Source: Zymogenus sp964542895
GTDB lineage: Bacteria; Desulfobacterota; Zymogenia; Zymogenales; Zymogenaceae
NCBI GenBank assembly: GCA_964542895.1
Contig: CAZIWT010000003.1
Coordinates: 9,273 to 73,272, forward strand
Direction: 5' to 3'
DNA length: 64,000 bases
In this document: one piece after another, positions 45,615-55,495 of the stretch
Numbering within the stretch: the stretch's first letter is position 1
How the letters are laid out: each line of letters opens with the position of its first letter
Made by a program: the position numbers and the translations under genes
The notes under the pieces: generated by a model
The model's input: the letters and a program-made list of their open reading frames with translations, nothing else
Told to the model about the DNA's origin: nothing
Database searches by the model: none

Positions 45615-45688
45615 GGATGACCGCGGCCCGCTCTGCTTAAACGTTTAAAGGCTTGAAATAAAATCCAAAAACCAAAGGTGGTATCCAT

Positions 45689-46234
45689 ATGAAGAGTTTA
45701 ACAGCGGCGGCCTCGGCCCCGCCCCATGTCTTTTCGGTAAGGCTCTTCGCCCTCCCGCTTGTTTTAGTCCTTTTCGGCATTTACGCCTTCGGGTGCGGCT
45801 CCATCTCCGGGGGCGCCGAGGGCACCATCTCAAAACTGGGGGTGATCCTCTTCGAGTTCAAGAGCGGCGGGGCGAGTCATCCTTCGGGGCACGGCGAGTG
45901 GATCGTGACACTTGCGGCCCCGGACAGGTTCTCGATGACGAAGAAGATCGGGGACAAAGAGACCGACCGGGGAACCGTGACGCTGACGGAAGACGAGAAG
46001 GTCAAGCTGTGGGGATTGATCGACGCGGTCGACGTTGTGAATCTGAGGCCCCCCCACCGGGACGCATCGCCGGACGAGGTGATCCTTACCTTCAGCGTGA
46101 ACGACGACGTGGGGACCCACATCAGGGAAGTCTTGATCAATGATGCAAGGGAGAGGGAAACGGTGGTGAAACTCATCGAGTACCTCGGGACGCTGATCGA
46201 AAAATACGCAGGGGAAAAGCCGGTCCTGATGTAG
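45689..46234 (+). CDS. Putative lipoprotein of unknown function
   Basis: A 181-residue protein with a hydrophobic N-terminal segment (about 18-36) and a lipobox-like FGCG near residue 37, so it is probably lipid-anchored. The mature part is mostly beta with an acidic TLTEDEKVKLW segment and the C-terminal TFSVNDDVGTHIREVLINDARERETVVKLIEYLG. I do not recognise the family. The last ~60 codons are duplicated at 48106-48324. Confidence 0.65.
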   Translation: MKSLTAAASAPPHVFSVRLFALPLVLVLFGIYAFGCGSISGGAEGTISKLGVILFEFKSGGASHPSGHGEWIVTLAAPDRFSMTKKIGDKETDRGTVTLTEDEKVKLWGLIDAVDVVNLRPPHRDASPDEVILTFSVNDDVGTHIREVLINDARERETVVKLIEYLGTLIEKYAGEKPVLM

Positions 46235-46426
46235 TTTGATCACGATGACCGACGTACCGTCAATGGTCAAGGCAGATGTCTAAACAACGACCTTTTGATG
46301 TGCCTCACCGTCCTGTTGTGCTGGAACGGTCAATATGTTATGTACCAGATGTGTCGGTTTTCACGCTCCAATATAGAAGAGAAGCGCGGAAAAAAGAATC
46401 CGTTAAAAATTCCTCGTTTTATTCCT

Positions 46427-48004
46427 CTACACCTTCTGGTCTGGAGTTGTCTCACCCTCCCTCAATATCCCCTTCAGTACTTTACCTGAGGCGTTTCTAG
46501 GTATGGCATCTACGAACTCTACATAACGGGGCGCCTTATAACCGGCTATATGTTTCTTGACCCAGTCAGATAGCTCCTTTCCCGTCACCTCCATATCAGG
46601 CTTCTTTATCACGAATGCTTTTACCGCCTCTCCCCATTTTTCATCGAGGATTCCGATAACCGCCGCATCGGCCACAGAATCATGGCTTAGAAGAACAATC
46701 TCCACTTCCTGAGGATAGACGTTCTCCCCTCCGGTTTTTATCAGGTATTTCTTCCGGTCCACCATCCTGACAAGTCCGCTCTCTTCCATAACAAAGAGGT
46801 CTCCGGTATGATGCCATCCGTTTCTCAGCGTCTCTTCGCTCTCTTCGGGGAGATTCCAATATCCTTGCATGATGGGTGTTCCCCTCAAACACAGCTCTCC
46901 GACTTCACCGGGAGATACGGGATTGTCATTATCGTCGGCGATCATGTAATTAAAGAAGGGCATAACATAACCGTAGATCGAAGGATCTTTTCTAATCATA
47001 TCGGAATTAACCCAGGTGACCTTACCTCCCGACTCGGTCTGACCGTAGATCCCAAAGTAGTTGGCTCCCAGAAGCTCCTCTACGTCATTTACCATCTCCA
47101 ACTTTTCCCCGCCCGCACCGCCGATGAAAACCTTTAGAGAGGAGACATCGGTCTTTTTCCTGACCTCGTGGTAGAGAAAATAGGTAGAAATCCCAGGCAC
47201 AAGAAACATGATGGTCACTTTATACTTTTCTATTAGTTCATAGAGCTTTTCCGGGTCAAAGTCCGACGTAACAACGACAGTGCCTCCCAGTTGGATCTGG
47301 GATACGGCTGTCCCGAACCCCGCGACATGGAAGAGGGGGAGAAATGCCAGATATACATCATCTTGCCCCATCCCGAAACAAGAGGCCATATTTATCGCAT
47401 AACCATTCCACGTCCGCTGGGGTATCATGCACCCCTTGGGCTTTCCGGTAGTACCGCTTGTGTAGAGGAGCATAAAGAGATTCTCGCCGATTATGTTGTC
47501 GGAAGAGCGAACATTTTCACTTTTGATATCTGTAAATTCATCAAAGGACACCCAGTCGGCGGACGCCTTGCCTGTTTTGAACTTCAGCTTTATCGAAGAT
47601 AATCCCTTGATGGCCTCGTTTGAATTATCGATAAAAGAGTCACTGCTGTACATGGCCTTTGCCCCTGCATTGTTAATAATGAAATTTAGTTCGCTCGGAG
47701 TAAGTCGCATATTCAAAGGAACGATAACGGCGCCTATCCAAGCCAGAGCATAGAAGAGTTCAAAATAGACTTTGCTGTTCTCTGAAAGACATGCCACCCT
47801 GTCGCCAGGATTAATGCCGTTTTGACCAAGCCACAATACCATACGGGAAACCCTATCGTACAACTCACTGTATGTACAAGACTCTCCGGTCGTCCCATCT
47901 ACTATTGCTACATGATTCTTCCGGCTCATTGCCAATATTCTCAAAGAATAACAGAGGGGAAGCGAATTGAGGGCGTTTACCTCATCTCCTTTGTATTTTG
48001 CCAT
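46427..48004 (-). CDS. AMP-dependent acyl-CoA ligase, copy 1
   Basis: A 525-residue ligase of the long-chain acyl-CoA synthetase family: ATP-binding LLYTSGTTGKPKGCM, the YGQTESGG segment, GWHHTGDL, and the C-terminal catalytic Lys in PRNASGKVLKG. It activates a carboxylic acid to its CoA thioester. The gene is AT-richer than its neighbours and lies between two duplicated segments, suggesting insertion. It is on the opposite strand to its neighbours. Confidence 0.9.
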   Translation of the reverse strand: MAKYKGDEVNALNSLPLCYSLRILAMSRKNHVAIVDGTTGESCTYSELYDRVSRMVLWLGQNGINPGDRVACLSENSKVYFELFYALAWIGAVIVPLNMRLTPSELNFIINNAGAKAMYSSDSFIDNSNEAIKGLSSIKLKFKTGKASADWVSFDEFTDIKSENVRSSDNIIGENLFMLLYTSGTTGKPKGCMIPQRTWNGYAINMASCFGMGQDDVYLAFLPLFHVAGFGTAVSQIQLGGTVVVTSDFDPEKLYELIEKYKVTIMFLVPGISTYFLYHEVRKKTDVSSLKVFIGGAGGEKLEMVNDVEELLGANYFGIYGQTESGGKVTWVNSDMIRKDPSIYGYVMPFFNYMIADDNDNPVSPGEVGELCLRGTPIMQGYWNLPEESEETLRNGWHHTGDLFVMEESGLVRMVDRKKYLIKTGGENVYPQEVEIVLLSHDSVADAAVIGILDEKWGEAVKAFVIKKPDMEVTGKELSDWVKKHIAGYKAPRYVEFVDAIPRNASGKVLKGILREGETTPDQKV

Positions 48005-48105
48005 AACTTACTCCTATAATTTTTTTCACTATAATTGGAGCATACCTTATTGTCAAGAATTTACAGCGTTTTTGTAGAAACATAACGCCCTTTTTAAGGT
48101 GGGAA

Positions 48106-48324
48106 ATGGAAACTACTTTATTTTCTAAACTCTTCTCAAATCCCCATCGCAATTCATCTCCGGACGAGGTAATCCTGACCTTCAGGGTTGACCCTAATGT
48201 GGGGACCCACATCAGGGAAGTCTTGGTCGGCAACACCAGGGAGAGAGAGGCGGTTGTGGAACTTATCGAGTACATAGGGACCTTGATCAAAAAATACGCC
48301 AGGGAAAAGCCGGTCTTGATGTAA
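48106..48324 (+). pseudogene. Truncated copy of the lipoprotein gene's 3' end
   Basis: From about residue 12 this 72-codon frame matches the C-terminal third of the protein at 45689-46234 (for example SSPDEVILTFRVDPNVGTHI and LIEYIGTLIKKYAREKPVLM); the sequence before that does not. It has no signal peptide. Similarity continues past the stop to about 48463, parallel to 46235-46372, so it is a duplicated segment and not a free gene. Confidence 0.75.
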
Positions 48325-48555
48325 TTTTTTTCGCGCGACCGACAGACCTCCATTTGTGAAATTCCAACGCTTTAAAAACTGCTTTGAATTGCGGTGACAC
48401 CGCCAGATTGCGCGGAATCGGGAAATATGTTATACTTGTTTTAATGTGTCGATCTTCAAGCTCCTCTCCGATGCGTGGTGTAACCGCCCGCTGAAATCTC
48501 CTCAAGCTCACTCTTCATCGATACATACACAATTTAAAGTCAAAGGAGTATGACA

Positions 48556-49239
48556 ATGAAAGGATTTAACAAATCGACCTTGATCGCGGCCGTCATCGCA
48601 GGCGTCTTCTGTTCGCTTAACCTCGTCGTCTCATCAAGCGCCCAGGACAATGTCACCACAGTCGTCGACGCCAAGATCGCGACAATCGAGATAACCGAGC
48701 TGACGAAAAACGAGGCGGAGGGGATCCTCTTCATGCGCGAGGAGGAGAAGCTGGCGAGAGACGTCTACCGGGCAATCTACGACAAATGGGGCATAAGGAT
48801 ATTTGCCAACATCGCCTCAAGCGAGCAGACCCACATGGACGCCCTGGCAAAAATAATAGTGCGTTACGGTCTTGACGATCCCATCTCCAATGACGTCCCG
48901 GGCGTCTTTAAAAACGATACGCTGAAGTCCCTCTACAAGGAGCTTGTCGAAAAGGCCGGAAAATCTCTAAACGACGCCCTGATCGTCGGGGCACAGATAG
49001 AGGAGCTGGACATCGCCGACCTTATCAAGTGGATCGAGGCTACTGACAACGACGACGTCAGGATCGTCTACCAGAACCTTATGAAGGGATCCAGAAACCA
49101 TCTGAGGTCTTTCCACCGGCAGATCGAGCGTAATGGGGTAAAGTACACACCCAGCTATCTCGAAGCCGATCTCTTCAACCGGATAGTCGCAAGCCCCAGG
49201 GAGAGGGGCGCGATCCTCGATCCCGACTACACTTATTGA
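48556..49239 (+). CDS. Exported DUF2202 ferritin-like protein
   Basis: A 227-residue protein with a signal peptide (about 1-26, ending SSSAQ) and a DUF2202 domain, a ferritin-like four-helix fold (LFMREEEKLARDVYRAIYDKW, IASSEQTHMDAL, QNLMKGSRNHLRSFHRQIE). Glu and His placed as in ferritin-like metal sites suggest a di-iron or metal-binding role, but function is not established. AGGAG is 7 bases before ATG 48556. Single gene. Confidence 0.88.
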   Translation: MKGFNKSTLIAAVIAGVFCSLNLVVSSSAQDNVTTVVDAKIATIEITELTKNEAEGILFMREEEKLARDVYRAIYDKWGIRIFANIASSEQTHMDALAKIIVRYGLDDPISNDVPGVFKNDTLKSLYKELVEKAGKSLNDALIVGAQIEELDIADLIKWIEATDNDDVRIVYQNLMKGSRNHLRSFHRQIERNGVKYTPSYLEADLFNRIVASPRERGAILDPDYTY

Positions 49240-49429
49240 GGCCGCTCGCCGTCCGCGCCTCCAGATTATTTTGAGGACGCCCAAAGCCTTTTCATGCGGG
49301 AAAGCTTTTTTAGTGTGGAATTTCAAGAAATTAGCTGCTATAATGATGTTGCTTTTTCCCTGTCAACCTTGTTGTAATGTTAATCTTGAGCCCCAATTTC
49401 CATAAATACCATATATGGAGTGAAGACTC

Positions 49430-51826
49430 ATGGCCAGACACGCGATAACAGCGGGCGCATACATCGAGCCGCCTGAAGAGGAAAGGAAATCCGACCGCTT
49501 CATCCGGATAAAGGAGAAGCTCCTCTCAAGTAAAATGCACCTCTGCACGGAGCGCGCCTGGCTCATCACCGAGTATTTCAAGAAATACGACGACCCGAAG
49601 GAGCCGATGGTGATCAGGAAGGCAAAGGCGATGAAACATCTCCTTCGCAACAAGTCGGCCAAGATCTTCGACGACGAGCTGATTGTGGGAAACGTGGGAA
49701 GCCACAGGAAGTCCGCCATAATCCAGCCGGAGCTCTCCGGCGTCTTCCTGAATCAGGAGCTCCTCTGGATAGACAAGCGGGAGACGACCCCCTTTCAGAT
49801 ACCGTGGGCGGAGAGGCTCAAGTTCATCTTCCGGATAATCCCCTACTGGCTCACCCGAAACATGATCATAAGGTCGTTTTTCCCGAATCGGATCGGCCGC
49901 TTTTTACACTACGTGGTCGATCAGCTCTCGCCCGCCTTCTACCTGATTAACGTCGCCGGCGGGATTGGCCACTTCCTCCCAAACTACGAGAAGATAGTGG
50001 TGATCGGTATTGAGGGATATTTAAAGGAGATGGAGGGCAAAGACGGCGACCTCCACGGGGCGTGCCGGATAGTCTCCGAGGGGCTGGTTGATTTTGCGGA
50101 AAACCTCGCCGAAGAGGCGGAGAGGATCGCCACAGAAGAAAGGGGCAAGACCAGGAGGGAGGAGCTTCACGAGATAGCCCGGATATTGAGAAAGGTGCCT
50201 AAAGAGGGGGCCGGGACGTTCCAGGAGGCGGTGCAGTCGCTTTGGCTTTCCCACCTTACCGTCTGCCTCGAGGGGATAAACTCCGCCGTCTCGTTGAGCA
50301 GGGTCGATCAATACCTCTACCCCTACTATAAAAGTGATATAGATGAGGGAAGGATTACCAGAGAAGACGCCGTTGAGATACTCCTGTGCTTCTCGGCAAA
50401 GGCCACCGAGCACGTCTTTCACCTCTCGGAGACGATCAGCAAGTGCCACGGCGGCTACCTGATAGCTCAGGCGGCCGTCGTCGGGGGGATGGACAGAGAC
50501 GGCAACGACGCGGTCAACGAGCTCACCTACGTCTTTCTCGACGTGATGGAGCGTTCGGGACTTCGCGACCCGAACTACCACGCCCGCACCCACAAGGGCT
50601 CGCCAAAAGAATACGTCAGGCGTGCCTTGGACGTGGCGAGGAGGGGGAACGGCGTCCCGGGAATCTTCAGCGACGAGGCGGTGATATCCTCCCTCCTCCA
50701 CCACGGCTACCCGATCGAGGACGCCAGGGACTACGGGATCGTGGGGTGTGTGGAGCCGTCGATCCCCGGAAAGAGCTTTCTCTCCACGGACACCGCGCTG
50801 TTCAACCTGCCGGCCTGCCTCATCTTCGCGCTTAACCGGGGAAGGACTTTAAAGCTACGGGGAAAGAAGATCGGCGCCGACACCCCGCCCCCGGAGACCT
50901 TTACCACGATAGACGATGTGATAAGCGCCTTTCGGGAGCAGGTGGAGCATATGGTCTTAAGGATGGTAGAAGACCTCGAGATAATCGACGGCGGAAACCG
51001 GGACTACCACCCCACCCCCTTTTCATCCATGTTAGTGGACGGCTGTATCGAGTCGGGGCTGGACGTGTCGGCGGGCGGCGCGGTATACAACGGCAGCGGG
51101 GTTCAGGGCGTGGGCGTGGCCGACGTGGCGGATTCCTTTACCGCCGTAAAGGATGCCGTCTTCGACAGAAAGATCTGCACCCTGCCGGAATTAGTTACGG
51201 CGATGAGAGACAATTTCAAATCCGACCCGAAGCTGAGGGGCGAGCTCCTCAAGGCGCCGAAGTACGGAAACGACCAAAAACTCCCCGACCGATACGCGGA
51301 CCTCGTGGTCAATATCTTCCACGATGCGCTCTCCCGATACACGAACGTCCGGGGAGGACAATACGTCCCCGGCTTCTACTCCTCCACCACCCACGCCTCC
51401 TTCGGCGAGAAAACCCCGGCCCTCCCCAGCGGGAGGCTTGAACGTATGCCATTCGGGGCGAGCCTATCCCCAGCAAACGGGATGGACAAATGCGGCCCCA
51501 CGGCGCTATTGAACTCGGTCGCCGGGGTGGACGCCAAGCTCGCCGCCAACGGCTACGCTACGAACCTCCGCTTCGACCCGGCAACCGTCTTAGGGGAGAG
51601 GGGCGTCGATATACTGGAGGCGTTAACAAAAGGCTTCTTCGAGTCCGGTGGGATGGAGCTCCAGATCAACGTCCTCGACCCGGACACCCTTATCGACGCC
51701 CGCAAAAACCCGGGGAAATATCCGGGGCTGGTCGTTCGCGTCGCCGGCTACTGCGCCTACTTCGACGATCTGCCCAACATCGTAAAGGACGAGATCATCG
51801 CGAGGACCCGCCTGAGCCTCCAGTAG
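49430..51826 (+). CDS. Glycyl radical enzyme (PFL-like, dehydratase-type)
   Basis: A 798-residue glycyl radical enzyme. The C-terminal radical site is VVRVAGYCAYF (Gly773); the active-site Cys is in IVGCVEPSIPGKS (Cys440) with Glu442, and the GIGHFLPNYE segment holds a conserved His (His181). The CVE pattern is typical of the eliminase branch, such as glycerol/diol dehydratases, and not of pyruvate formate-lyase (CC). The substrate is unknown. Radical enzymes need a radical-SAM activase, usually adjacent, but none is in this window. Oxygen-sensitive, so it points to anaerobic growth. Confidence 0.93.
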   Translation: MARHAITAGAYIEPPEEERKSDRFIRIKEKLLSSKMHLCTERAWLITEYFKKYDDPKEPMVIRKAKAMKHLLRNKSAKIFDDELIVGNVGSHRKSAIIQPELSGVFLNQELLWIDKRETTPFQIPWAERLKFIFRIIPYWLTRNMIIRSFFPNRIGRFLHYVVDQLSPAFYLINVAGGIGHFLPNYEKIVVIGIEGYLKEMEGKDGDLHGACRIVSEGLVDFAENLAEEAERIATEERGKTRREELHEIARILRKVPKEGAGTFQEAVQSLWLSHLTVCLEGINSAVSLSRVDQYLYPYYKSDIDEGRITREDAVEILLCFSAKATEHVFHLSETISKCHGGYLIAQAAVVGGMDRDGNDAVNELTYVFLDVMERSGLRDPNYHARTHKGSPKEYVRRALDVARRGNGVPGIFSDEAVISSLLHHGYPIEDARDYGIVGCVEPSIPGKSFLSTDTALFNLPACLIFALNRGRTLKLRGKKIGADTPPPETFTTIDDVISAFREQVEHMVLRMVEDLEIIDGGNRDYHPTPFSSMLVDGCIESGLDVSAGGAVYNGSGVQGVGVADVADSFTAVKDAVFDRKICTLPELVTAMRDNFKSDPKLRGELLKAPKYGNDQKLPDRYADLVVNIFHDALSRYTNVRGGQYVPGFYSSTTHASFGEKTPALPSGRLERMPFGASLSPANGMDKCGPTALLNSVAGVDAKLAANGYATNLRFDPATVLGERGVDILEALTKGFFESGGMELQINVLDPDTLIDARKNPGKYPGLVVRVAGYCAYFDDLPNIVKDEIIARTRLSLQ

Positions 51827-52079
51827 ATCGGCCGCGGGGTGTAAAAGCGGGGGCAATTGGGATAAAAAGGGATTTTTTTACTTTCGCTCCTCTTATCTTT
51901 CCCACCCCATTTTACAATTATGTGGACGGCTTCTATAGACGTGAGCAGTTTAAATCCACAGTCCTGTAAAAAGTTTCATCGCCCATCTCATATAATCAAT
52001 CCTCCCATCCTCCATTCGAGATCGATTTTTTTAAACACGATAGCTCGAAGTTTTTCTGCAGCGCAAGCCACATTTTACC

Positions 52080-52106
52080 TTGACAAAGGATTGTCGAAAA
52101 TATAAA
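52080..52106 (+). promoter_or_regulatory. Promoter of the TetR gene
   Basis: TTGACA at 52080-52085 and TATAAA at 52101-52106, 15 bp apart, a slightly short spacing. It is immediately before the candidate operator at 52111-52130. Confidence 0.4.
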
Positions 52107-52110
52107 CTTT

Positions 52111-52130
52111 TTGACTGACTGACAAGTCAA
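52111..52130. promoter_or_regulatory. Candidate TetR operator
   Basis: A 20-bp inverted repeat, TTGACT-8-AGTCAA, between the promoter and the TetR gene. Its position and form fit an autoregulatory operator. I found no second copy upstream of the acyl-CoA dehydrogenase genes. Confidence 0.45.
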
Positions 52131-52201
52131 TCTACGGGGGGGGCGGGGCGGCAATTTTTAAGTGGGTGAAAGCGAAGTAAAAAACCATTTGGGAATATAG
52201 A

Positions 52202-52846
52202 TTGTCCAAAAAAACGGCAAAGGCAAATAACAATAACGAGGACGCTGCGGACAAGACAACGGTCATACTGGATGCGGCCATAAAGGTCTTCGCGGACAAG
52301 GGGTACTTCGGCGCCCGGGTCTCCGATATCGCCAAGGAGGCGGGCATCGCCTACGGCCTCGTCTACCACTACTTCGACAGCAAGGAAGACCTGCTGATCT
52401 CCATCTTCAGGACCCGCTGGGAGAATTTCCTTAACGCCATAAAGAGACAGATCGAGACCGAAGACGACCCGAGGGAGATGGTCAGGGGGATCATATCGTT
52501 TCTCTTTCACTCGTACAAAAACAACCCGAGGATGATCGAGGTGATGATCATAGACGTCGTCAAGGCCTCCCGCTTCTTCAGCGGGGAGAACGTCCGCCAC
52601 TTCAAGGTCGCCTTCGAGCTGATCACGAAGATCGTCGAGATCGGTCAGAGCGGGGGGAGGTTCAAGGCAGAGATCGATCCGACGCTGGCCGCCTACTCCA
52701 TATTCGGATCGGTGGAGAGGATAATGCTGAAGTGGATAGTGGATGGCGTGAGGTCGATCACGGCCAACGAGGCAAATGAGGCGACAGACATGCTGACCGC
52801 CACGCTGTTAGATGGGCTCTCCGTATGCCCCGACGACAAGGGATAG
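52202..52846 (+). CDS. TetR/AcrR-family transcriptional regulator
   Basis: A 214-residue regulator. The N-terminal helix-turn-helix is IAKEAGIAYGLVYHYFDSKEDLL (about residues 43-65) and the rest is a helical ligand domain. TTG start; no ATG is available close by. Neighbouring acyl-CoA dehydrogenase genes suggest that it senses acyl-CoAs, as FadR/PsrA-like TetR proteins do, but this is inference. It likely represses itself and the downstream dehydrogenases. Confidence 0.9.
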   Translation: MSKKTAKANNNNEDAADKTTVILDAAIKVFADKGYFGARVSDIAKEAGIAYGLVYHYFDSKEDLLISIFRTRWENFLNAIKRQIETEDDPREMVRGIISFLFHSYKNNPRMIEVMIIDVVKASRFFSGENVRHFKVAFELITKIVEIGQSGGRFKAEIDPTLAAYSIFGSVERIMLKWIVDGVRSITANEANEATDMLTATLLDGLSVCPDDKG

Positions 52847-53057
52847 GAGGCCTTAATCAACAGGCGGGATATTTGATTTTAAGGGGGATTTGAAGGGTAT
52901 GCGATTTAGGTCGGGGGGGAGAGGCCGATGTTTCGAGCCGATGGAGATTGTTTATACGGATCTCTTTTGACTTCATAAAAGGCCGTCTCCGTTTAAGTGC
53001 GGATATTTAATATAGATTGGTATTAATTGATAAGGAACAGCTAAAAAGGAGGGTTAC

Positions 53058-54206
53058 ATGGATTTCACCTTTACGGATGAACAGCTTGCTTTCAGAGATC
53101 AGGTGCTGAAATTTTCCCAGAACGAGATCGCCCCGTACGCCGAGGAGTACGACGAGAAGGGGGAGTTCTGCTGGGAGGCGTGGAAGAAGATGGGGGAGTT
53201 CGGGCTTTTAGGGCTTCACTTCCCCGAGGAGTACGGCGGCGCAGACTCGGACGTGGTGACCGCGTGCCTCGCCGCCGAGGCGATGGCGGAGGGGGGCGCG
53301 GACGGCGGCCTTACCCTCTCCTGGGGCGCCCATACGTACCTCGCCGCCGACACGATTCTCCAGCACGGAACCAAGGAGCAGAAGGAGAAGTATCTGTCTA
53401 AGATGGCGACCGGCGAGTGGGTCGGCTGCATGGGGCTTACCGAGCCAAACGCCGGCTCCGACGCCGCATCTATAGCGACCACCGCCGTCAAGAAGGGCGA
53501 CAAGTGGATCCTTAACGGCACGAAGATGTTTATAACGAACGGCCCCATCGCGGACATCTGCGTGGTTTACGCCTCCACCGACAAGGAGAAGAGACATATG
53601 GGGATGTCCGGCTTTATCGTGGAGAAGGGGACGAAGGGGTTCGGCGTGAGCAAGACGCTGAAGAAGATGGGAGTAAAGACCTCGACCACGGCCGAGCTCT
53701 TCTTCGACGACTGCGAGATCCCGGAGGAAAACCTCCTGGGGACCTTGAACAACGGCTTTCCGATGGCACTCCAGACCCTCGAGTGGGACAGATCCGCGCT
53801 ACTGGCGCCCTTCGTCGGCGGGATGGAGTATATCCTAAAGGAGAGCGCCCGCTACGCCAAGGATAGGGTGCAGTTCGGACGCCCCATCGCGAAATTCCAG
53901 GCGATCCAGAAGAAGCTCGCCGATATAAAGTGTTTCGTCGAGGCGGCGAGGCTCCTGGTATACAAGGTGGCGTGGAACAAGGACCAGGGAATGGCCTTGA
54001 ACCACATGGAGGCCGCCGTGGCCAAGCTCTACATCGGCGATTACGGAATGGATGCGATGTCCGACGCCGTCCAGATCCACGGGGGCTACGGCTACATGCA
54101 CGAATACCCGGTGGAGCGCGCCTTCAGGGACACCAAGCTCGCCCAGATCGGCGGCGGCACATCGGAGATTCAGAAGATGATCATCTCAAGAATCCTCATG
54201 TCATAG
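53058..54206 (+). CDS. Acyl-CoA dehydrogenase, copy 1
   Basis: A 382-residue FAD enzyme that removes two hydrogens from an acyl-CoA alpha-beta bond. Features: GCMGLTEPNAGSDAASI (FAD/substrate loop), MFITNGPIADICVVYAST, RVQFGRPIAKFQAIQ and the QIHGGYGYMHEYPVERAFRDTKLAQIGGGTSEI C-terminal region; a catalytic Glu is expected near the C-terminus. GGAGGG precedes ATG. Ten bp before the next dehydrogenase gene. Confidence 0.95.
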   Translation: MDFTFTDEQLAFRDQVLKFSQNEIAPYAEEYDEKGEFCWEAWKKMGEFGLLGLHFPEEYGGADSDVVTACLAAEAMAEGGADGGLTLSWGAHTYLAADTILQHGTKEQKEKYLSKMATGEWVGCMGLTEPNAGSDAASIATTAVKKGDKWILNGTKMFITNGPIADICVVYASTDKEKRHMGMSGFIVEKGTKGFGVSKTLKKMGVKTSTTAELFFDDCEIPEENLLGTLNNGFPMALQTLEWDRSALLAPFVGGMEYILKESARYAKDRVQFGRPIAKFQAIQKKLADIKCFVEAARLLVYKVAWNKDQGMALNHMEAAVAKLYIGDYGMDAMSDAVQIHGGYGYMHEYPVERAFRDTKLAQIGGGTSEIQKMIISRILMS

Positions 54207-54216
54207 GGAGGGAAAA

Positions 54217-55383
54217 ATGGACTACTCACTTTCAAAGGAACAATTAGCGCTTCAGGAATCTTTCAGGAAGTTCTGTGAAAAAGAAATAAGACCGAATGCG
54301 GATTTACTGGACAAGGCCGACCACGAACAGAGCGTTAAGATACTCAAGGTAAATTTCAAGAAGCTCGCCGAGTTCGGTTACACCGGCCTCTTTCACGAAG
54401 AGAAATACGGCGGCACGGCGAGGAACCTCCTCACCCAGTCGATTGCCCAGGAGGAGCTCGCCAGGGCCTGCGCCTCCACCTACCTCTCCGTCGGCGGAAG
54501 CGTGGGACTCTGCGGCATCCCCATAGCGCTGTTCGGCACCGACAAGCAGAAGGAGAAGTACCTCCCGAAGCTTATCTCCACCGAGATGATAGGCAGCTTC
54601 GGATTGACAGAGCCGGACGCGGGATCGGACGCCATCAGCGTCAGGACCACCGCCGTCAAGAAGGGGGACAAGTGGGTCCTTAACGGCACGAAGATGTTTA
54701 TCACGAACGGCCCCATTATGGATGTTGCCGTCGTCATGGCAAAGACCGATAAGGACGGCCACAAGGGGAGAGACGTGAGCTCCTTTATCGTTGAGAAAGG
54801 GACAAAGGGATTTTCCGCTGGCAAGCCCCTGGACAAGATGGGCTACCGCGGCTCGCCCACCTCGGAGCTTATCTTCGATGATTGCGAGATTCCGGCCGAG
54901 AACCTCCTCGGGGTGGAAAACGAGGGCTTCATCCAGGCGATGCAGACCCTCGAGTACGGCCGGGTCGGTATGGCGATGGTGGCGCTGGGCGTCGCCATAG
55001 CCTGCATGGAGGAGTCGATAAAATACGCCAAGGAGCGCCAGCAGTTCGGAAGACCAATAGGGAAGTTCCAGATGGTCGGCTTCAAGCTCGCGGACATGAA
55101 GATGCTGATAGACGTCTCGCGCCTTCTCATCTACAAGGCCGCATGGCTGAAGGACAACAAAGACCCCGGTGCCGCGACCATGGCCTCCATAGCAAAGCTT
55201 GTGGCATCAGAGGCCTCCACCAACATATCCAGCTGGGCGGTTCAGATCCACGGCGGCTACGGCTACACCAAGGAATATCCGGTGGAGAGGCTCTACAGGG
55301 AAGCAAAGCTCGGCGAGATCGGCGAGGGAACCTCCGAGATCCAGAGGATATTGATCTCCAGGGACGTCCTTCAGAAGTATTGA
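54217..55383 (+). CDS. Acyl-CoA dehydrogenase, copy 2
   Basis: A 388-residue paralogue of copy 1, with GSFGLTEPDAGSDAIS, MFITNGPIMDVAVVMAKT, RQQFGRPIGKFQMVG and the VQIHGGYGYTKEYPVERLYREAKLGEIGEGTSEI ending. The two genes likely act on different chain lengths or form a heteromer. It is the last gene of the TetR-linked cluster, closed by the terminator at 55418-55445. Confidence 0.95.
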   Translation: MDYSLSKEQLALQESFRKFCEKEIRPNADLLDKADHEQSVKILKVNFKKLAEFGYTGLFHEEKYGGTARNLLTQSIAQEELARACASTYLSVGGSVGLCGIPIALFGTDKQKEKYLPKLISTEMIGSFGLTEPDAGSDAISVRTTAVKKGDKWVLNGTKMFITNGPIMDVAVVMAKTDKDGHKGRDVSSFIVEKGTKGFSAGKPLDKMGYRGSPTSELIFDDCEIPAENLLGVENEGFIQAMQTLEYGRVGMAMVALGVAIACMEESIKYAKERQQFGRPIGKFQMVGFKLADMKMLIDVSRLLIYKAAWLKDNKDPGAATMASIAKLVASEASTNISSWAVQIHGGYGYTKEYPVERLYREAKLGEIGEGTSEIQRILISRDVLQKY

Positions 55384-55417
55384 TGGGTTTATCTTAAAGC
55401 GGTTTTTCAATCTGTTT

Positions 55418-55445
55418 AAAAAGGCGGGGTAAAACCCGCCTTTTT
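55418..55445 (+). terminator. Rho-independent terminator after the acyl-CoA dehydrogenases
   Basis: A perfect 11-bp stem, AAAAAGGCGGG and CCCGCCTTTTT, with a 6-nt loop, 35 bp after the stop codon. The T-run is part of the stem; the reverse A-run makes it usable in both directions. Confidence 0.85.
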
Positions 55446-55495
55446 ACCTTTTTGCTTTTTGCATTTTTGATATAAGCTTTGAAAAAGGGCGTAGA

